DNA from: an uncultured Oscillospiraceae bacterium
GTDB lineage: Bacteria; Bacillota; Clostridia; Oscillospirales; Oscillospiraceae
Assembly (NCBI GenBank): GCA_934630555.1
Contig: CAKTXB010000061.1
Span: 1-9,801 of the forward strand
DNA length: 9,801 nt
Direction of reading: 5' to 3'
The position numbers and the translations under genes are program-made. The notes below the pieces were generated by a model. The model saw only the letters and a program-made list of their open reading frames with translations, ran no database searches and was not told the origin of the DNA. This document shows, one piece after another, positions 6,225 to 9,801 of the stretch. Positions within the stretch are counted from its first letter, which is position 1; every line of letters starts with the position of its first letter.

Positions 6225-6469
6225 GGGAAAGAGGAAGGAAATGCCCGGAAACAGTGCCATAAAGCCATCGGTGCAAAAAAGCTCCGGCAGCGTTCTTTCA
6301 GCGCGGCAGGCGCCTTTCGCACCACGCTGCCGGACGGGCGGCACATCCTGCTGACCGGCGATCCTTTGGGCGCTGCAAAAAGCTGCGGCGCATTTTGGAG
6401 GGGCAATGAAACGGCGCCCGTGCAGGACGGGCTGGATATAGAAGCTATGTATAGTCAAAGGAGGAAGCT
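6225..6469 (+). other. Leader region of the SLH gene with a long stem; no confirmed gene
   Basis: This 245-bp stretch lies between the hairpin trio and the SLH start. An 11-bp perfect stem pairs TCCGGCAGCGT (6283-6293) with 6324-6334, enclosing a smaller GCGC/GCGC stem, so the transcript may be folded. One open frame (ATG 6159 to TGA 6471-6473) spans the region and overlaps the SLH start as ATGA, but it has no good ribosome site and runs through the three hairpins. Another (6241-6354, 37 codons) has a purine-rich AGAGGAAGGAA directly before its ATG. Neither product is recognisable. A decayed gene fragment or a structured 5' UTR is the more cautious reading. Confidence 0.35.
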
Positions 6470-9400
6470 ATGAGGAAACGAGTTTTGAGCCTGCTCATGG
6501 CGCTGGCGCTCTGCTTTTCCATGCTGCCCGCGGCGGCGGCAACGGACGGCGCGGCCATGGACGACTTACTGGCACAGACCTACAGCATCACCAAGGGCGA
6601 CGCACCCGAAGACATAAGGCTGACCATGTACGTCTTCAACAACACGGCCAAGACGTATACCTACGATTTTACCAAGGAGCTGCCTGCCGGTCTGACGCTC
6701 GGTAACTACAGCTATAGCGGGGAAATCGGTGGTCTGTTGACAGACTGGATCGACCGAAACAATGTCAGCTTCCAAAACGGCGTTCTGACGTTCACCACCA
6801 ATCAGAGGACCAGCCAATCGCAAAAATTCATCCTCCGGTATGAAGTCACGGTCACAAGCGACAACTACGACGACTTTAAGCTGTATCTGACTGTCTATTC
6901 GAAGGCCAAGCCGCAGGCCCCCGTGCCGGAGAGCGACATCACGATGGAGGGCTGGATGTACGGGCAGGCTCCAAACACGCCGAGCGTCGCCAATCTCCCG
7001 GCGGGCGTGACGCCGACGTTCACCTACAAAGACGCGAAGGGCGATGAGATCACCCCCGCCTCCACGACCGACGCGGGCGAATACACCGTAACGGTCCGCG
7101 CCGAGACGGAGGACACCGTTTACACCGGCACGAAGCCGTTCACCGTCACGCCCAAGGTGCTCACGGCGGAGGACATCGGCGAGTATGGTACGAGCGGCTA
7201 CATTCCCAATAAGACCTATGACGGCAACACCTCGTCCGCTTTGGCCGGACTCGGCGTGAAAAAGACCTCGCTGATCGGCACGGATGAAAAGCTGTTCATC
7301 GACGGTACGGCGGCGTTTGCCGGCGCGAACGCGGGCGACACCACGCTCGTCTTTACCACGAACGGCGTGCTGAGTGTATCCCAGAGCAATACTACTGTCA
7401 AGGCGAGCAACTATCAGATCGCTGCGGGCCTGACCAAATCGTTCCCAGCAAGGATCGACCAGCGCCCGATCGACTTTACCGTGGACAGCGTGAGCAAGCG
7501 CTACGGCAGCGATACCGCCGATGTGCGCGTGACGTTCACGAGCGTTGCGGACAAGCACAAGTCGGGCCTGGTCAGCGGCGAGGAGCTTGTGCAGGGCGTT
7601 GACTACGACGTGAGCGCGACGTTTACCCGGACGGACATCGGGCAGGATGACGGCGTCACCGTGACCGTCACGCTGAAGGACACCGAAAAGGCGCGCAACT
7701 ACAATCTGGTGACCAACCAGACCGTCGTGACCGGCACGATCACCAAAGCCGCCGCGCCGAATGTCCCGGAGCAGACGGTGGAAATTTACAGCAAAGCCGC
7801 GACACAATACGCCATCGACCTCACGAAGGGGTGGCCCGCAGGCACGCCGACGATCTCCGACTATGACTATGGCGGGAACGACCCGTATCTGGAGCCGGAG
7901 GAGCTCTCGGACCTGCTCTTCGGAAACGCCAGCTATATGCTCCCCGCGCTGGATGACTGGAACGGGACGGTCTATCTGAACGCCAAAGCGTTTGCCGCAG
8001 ATGTTGGAACAGACCTCGGCGTTCTCAAGGTCATATTCAAGTCCACAAAGTATGACGATGTGACCCTCCGCATCCGTTTTAAGGTCAAGGCAAAGACGCA
8101 GAAGCCGCTGAATGTTGAACTCTCGGGCTGGACGTATGGCGAGCCTGCCAACCAGCCCGGCTATGTCCGGGTCACTGAGGACGAGACCTTCACCTACACG
8201 TCTCGCGACGGCAAGACGGACTACGGCGCGACGCCCCCGACGGACGCGGGCGACTACACCCTGACGATCCGCTGCGAGAGCGTCGACACCGTCTGGACCG
8301 GCTCGGCGGACTTCACCATCGCCAAGAAGCAGATCACGCCGCCCACGGAGGACCCGACGCGCTTCACGTATACTTCCTCTGCGCAGACCTACACGCTTGC
8401 GCCGAACGCGGCGTACACCATTTCGCCCAACACCACGCAGACGAACGCGGGCGACTACCCCGTCACCGTTTCCCTGAACGACCCGGACAACACCGAGTGG
8501 ACGGACGGCACGACGGCGGCGAAGGAACACACCTTTACCATCGCGGCGGCGAAGCTGACCGTGACGGCACTGGATAAGCAGATCATGGCCGGTCAGCCTG
8601 CCCCCGACCTTTCAAACCCTGTTCCCGACGAGGATTATAAGGTCGATGGACTGCTTGGGCAGGATACGCTGACTGCGGTCACGCTGACCTATGGCGAAAC
8701 GCCTGACACAAGCAGGGCCGGAAGCTGCGCCATCCATATTTCCGCTGTACAGACGAATTACGACATTACGGCTGTTCCCGGCACGCTGACTGTCACGCCC
8801 CGCCCCTCCTTCGGCGGCCCCACCTACCCCGTGACGGTTCCCCGCAAGACGGAAAACGGCTCTGTGAGCGTCAGCCCGGAGAAGGCGCCCAGAGGCCGCA
8901 TCGTGACCATTCTTGTCAGGCCGGACAGCGGCTATGTGCTGGAAACCATCACCGCTGCGGATGAGGACGGCAATGCGCTCAAGCTAACGGACAAGGGCGA
9001 TGGCAAGTACACCTTTACCATGCCTGCCAGCAAGGTCGAGATCAAGGCGACCTTTATGGAGGATAATCGTCTTCTGAACTTCTTCTATGATGTACCAAAC
9101 GGCGCCTACTACTATGAAGCGGTCAAGTGGGCGCAGGAAAAGGGCATTACCGGCGGCATTGGCAAGGGCCTCTTTGGGCCGGATCGGCCTTGCACCCGCG
9201 CGCAGATCGTCACGTTCCTGTGGCGCGCCGCAGGCTCGCCCGCGCCCAAAGCGCTGAGCAGCTTTACAGACGTTCCGACGGACAGCTACTACGCCAAGGC
9301 CGTGGCGTGGGCCGTTGAGAACGGCATCACGACCGGCACGGGCGATGGGAGGTTCGCTCCGGATGCGACCTGCACGAGAGCGCAGGCTGTCACGTTCCTT

Positions 9401-9601
9401 GCCCGCGCGCTGGGCGAAAGCGCGGATGGTACGGCGGACTTCGCAGACGTTTCCGCAGATGCGTACTACGCCAAGGCTGTTGCATGGGCGGTAGAGAACG
9501 GCGTTACCAACGGCATCGGCGGCGGCCTGTTTGGTCCGGACAACGACTGCACGCGAGCACAGATCGTGACCTTCCTGTGGAGGCTGCACACCGGCAAGTA
9601 A
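6470..9601 (+). CDS. SLH-domain cell-surface protein with Ig-like/MBG/YDG repeats
   Basis: The product is a 1043-residue secreted protein. ATG 6470 has AAAGGAGG (6457-6464) 5 nt upstream. The signal peptide is residues 1 to about 24 (MRKRVLSLLMALALCFSMLPAAAA). Two related modules follow, about 48-228 and 430-619. Each has an LPAG/WPAG strand region, a YDD segment and an Ig-like unit (GWMYGQAP... at 159 and GWTYGEPA... at 554), with TDAGEYT or TDAGDYT and a closing FTV/FTI strand. Between them is a YDG-type domain (NKTYDGNT near 250). After them come another NAGDYPVTV Ig-like unit (about 630-694), an MBG-type domain (about 695-780), an InlB-like B-repeat (about 786-866) and three SLH domains starting near 872, 932 and 991, each with a CTRAQ motif. 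SLH domains usually bind pyruvylated wall polysaccharide, so this is a wall-anchored surface protein. The ligand or adhesion role is unknown. There is no catalytic domain. Confidence 0.93.
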   Translation: MRKRVLSLLMALALCFSMLPAAAATDGAAMDDLLAQTYSITKGDAPEDIRLTMYVFNNTAKTYTYDFTKELPAGLTLGNYSYSGEIGGLLTDWIDRNNVSFQNGVLTFTTNQRTSQSQKFILRYEVTVTSDNYDDFKLYLTVYSKAKPQAPVPESDITMEGWMYGQAPNTPSVANLPAGVTPTFTYKDAKGDEITPASTTDAGEYTVTVRAETEDTVYTGTKPFTVTPKVLTAEDIGEYGTSGYIPNKTYDGNTSSALAGLGVKKTSLIGTDEKLFIDGTAAFAGANAGDTTLVFTTNGVLSVSQSNTTVKASNYQIAAGLTKSFPARIDQRPIDFTVDSVSKRYGSDTADVRVTFTSVADKHKSGLVSGEELVQGVDYDVSATFTRTDIGQDDGVTVTVTLKDTEKARNYNLVTNQTVVTGTITKAAAPNVPEQTVEIYSKAATQYAIDLTKGWPAGTPTISDYDYGGNDPYLEPEELSDLLFGNASYMLPALDDWNGTVYLNAKAFAADVGTDLGVLKVIFKSTKYDDVTLRIRFKVKAKTQKPLNVELSGWTYGEPANQPGYVRVTEDETFTYTSRDGKTDYGATPPTDAGDYTLTIRCESVDTVWTGSADFTIAKKQITPPTEDPTRFTYTSSAQTYTLAPNAAYTISPNTTQTNAGDYPVTVSLNDPDNTEWTDGTTAAKEHTFTIAAAKLTVTALDKQIMAGQPAPDLSNPVPDEDYKVDGLLGQDTLTAVTLTYGETPDTSRAGSCAIHISAVQTNYDITAVPGTLTVTPRPSFGGPTYPVTVPRKTENGSVSVSPEKAPRGRIVTILVRPDSGYVLETITAADEDGNALKLTDKGDGKYTFTMPASKVEIKATFMEDNRLLNFFYDVPNGAYYYEAVKWAQEKGITGGIGKGLFGPDRPCTRAQIVTFLWRAAGSPAPKALSSFTDVPTDSYYAKAVAWAVENGITTGTGDGRFAPDATCTRAQAVTFLARALGESADGTADFADVSADAYYAKAVAWAVENGVTNGIGGGLFGPDNDCTRAQIVTFLWRLHTGK

Positions 9602-9627
9602 GCGACAAACACGAGCCCTGATGCAAA

Positions 9628-9667
9628 GAAGCTCCCCCAGCCACAACAGCGTGGCCGGGGGAGCTTC
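9628..9667. terminator. Long hairpin after the SLH gene, possible terminator
   Basis: A 17-position stem pairs 9628-9644 with 9651-9667 with one A-C mismatch and a 6-nt loop, beginning 27 nt after the SLH stop. There is no T tract after it on the plus strand. On the minus strand it is followed by CTTTG. It could end SLH transcription inefficiently or with Rho, or simply block exonuclease. Confidence 0.55.
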
Positions 9668-9672
9668 AGTCT

Positions 9673-9775
9673 GTCAAAAAAGCCTCGCAGAGTTCGCGCC
9701 CGCAGGCGCGAAAAAAGTTCAGATCATTTTCGGCGGCGGCGTGTACGTCGCCGAAAATACTTTACGCCATGCAAG
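9673..9775 (-). repeat. 103-bp interspersed repeat, copy B (inverted)
   Basis: This is the reverse complement of 5954-6056 with three substitutions and no gaps, by eye. The large dyad is intact here: ATTTTCGGCG (9726-9735) pairs perfectly with 9749-9758, whereas copy A has one mismatch. The T-run end faces the SLH gene in both copies. Beyond 9775 the sequence no longer matches the flank of copy A, so the repeat boundary at the GCAAG end is sharp. At the other end, identity stops right after GTC/GAC. Confidence 0.9.
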
Positions 9776-9801
9776 TTGCGTGAGCCTCCAAGAGCACAAG
9801 C

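Noticed and set aside
6159..6473. 104-codon open frame overlapping the SLH start by ATGA
   Set aside because: It begins inside the hairpin trio without a good ribosome site, its first part is translated palindrome sequence, and the product matches nothing I know. It is kept only as a possibility in the leader entry.
6566..8530. 654-codon minus-strand open frame opposite the SLH gene
   Set aside because: The plus-strand product has a signal peptide and clear domains. The antisense product is an Arg/Val-rich shadow typical of GC-rich genes.

Overview
The window is GC-rich and laid out like a chromosome of a gut-type Firmicute of the Oscillospiraceae/Ruminococcaceae kind. That guess rests on GGAGG-type ribosome sites, an SLH protein with CTRAQ-type repeats, a hybrid kinase paired with a solute-binding lipoprotein, and intergenic regions full of hairpins. 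It is inferred from gene style, not from a marker gene.

Layout. (1) 1-861 (+): thioredoxin reductase missing its first residues, followed by a hairpin-rich stretch that ends in a strong intrinsic terminator (1018-1058). (2) 1081-2028 (-): a lone type IV prepilin-like gene with a near-consensus promoter at 2153-2181. (3) 2305-5351 (+): a divergently transcribed sensory operon of a type-3 solute-binding lipoprotein and a hybrid histidine kinase. The kinase appears to start at a TTG inside the end of the lipoprotein gene, so the two are probably translationally coupled. (4) 5439-5648 (+): a two-helix small membrane protein, perhaps followed by a 31-codon ORF. (5) 5731-6224: an unusually palindrome-dense intergenic block with an intrinsic terminator and about nine other dyads. 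(6) 6104-9601 (+): a good promoter, a roughly 330-nt structured leader, and a 1043-residue secreted surface protein with Ig-like/MBG/YDG-type repeats, an InlB-type B-repeat and three C-terminal SLH domains. (7) 9628-9801: a hairpin and an inverted copy of part of block 5.

How the genes fit together. The lipoprotein and kinase look like a split BvgS/EvgS-like sensor: the lipoprotein would capture a ligand outside the membrane and the kinase would relay the signal. No separate output response regulator lies in the window. The prepilin and SLH protein are both cell-surface components. The prepilin would need a peptidase and pilus machinery encoded elsewhere.

The most striking unexplained structure is a 103-bp sequence present twice in inverted orientation (5954-6056 and 9673-9775; 3 mismatches by eye) on either side of the SLH gene. 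No CRISPR array, tRNA, rRNA or transposase was seen. No complete new defence or mobile system is evident. The best leads are the inverted repeat family, the structured leader, and the split sensor with an altered ligand pocket.
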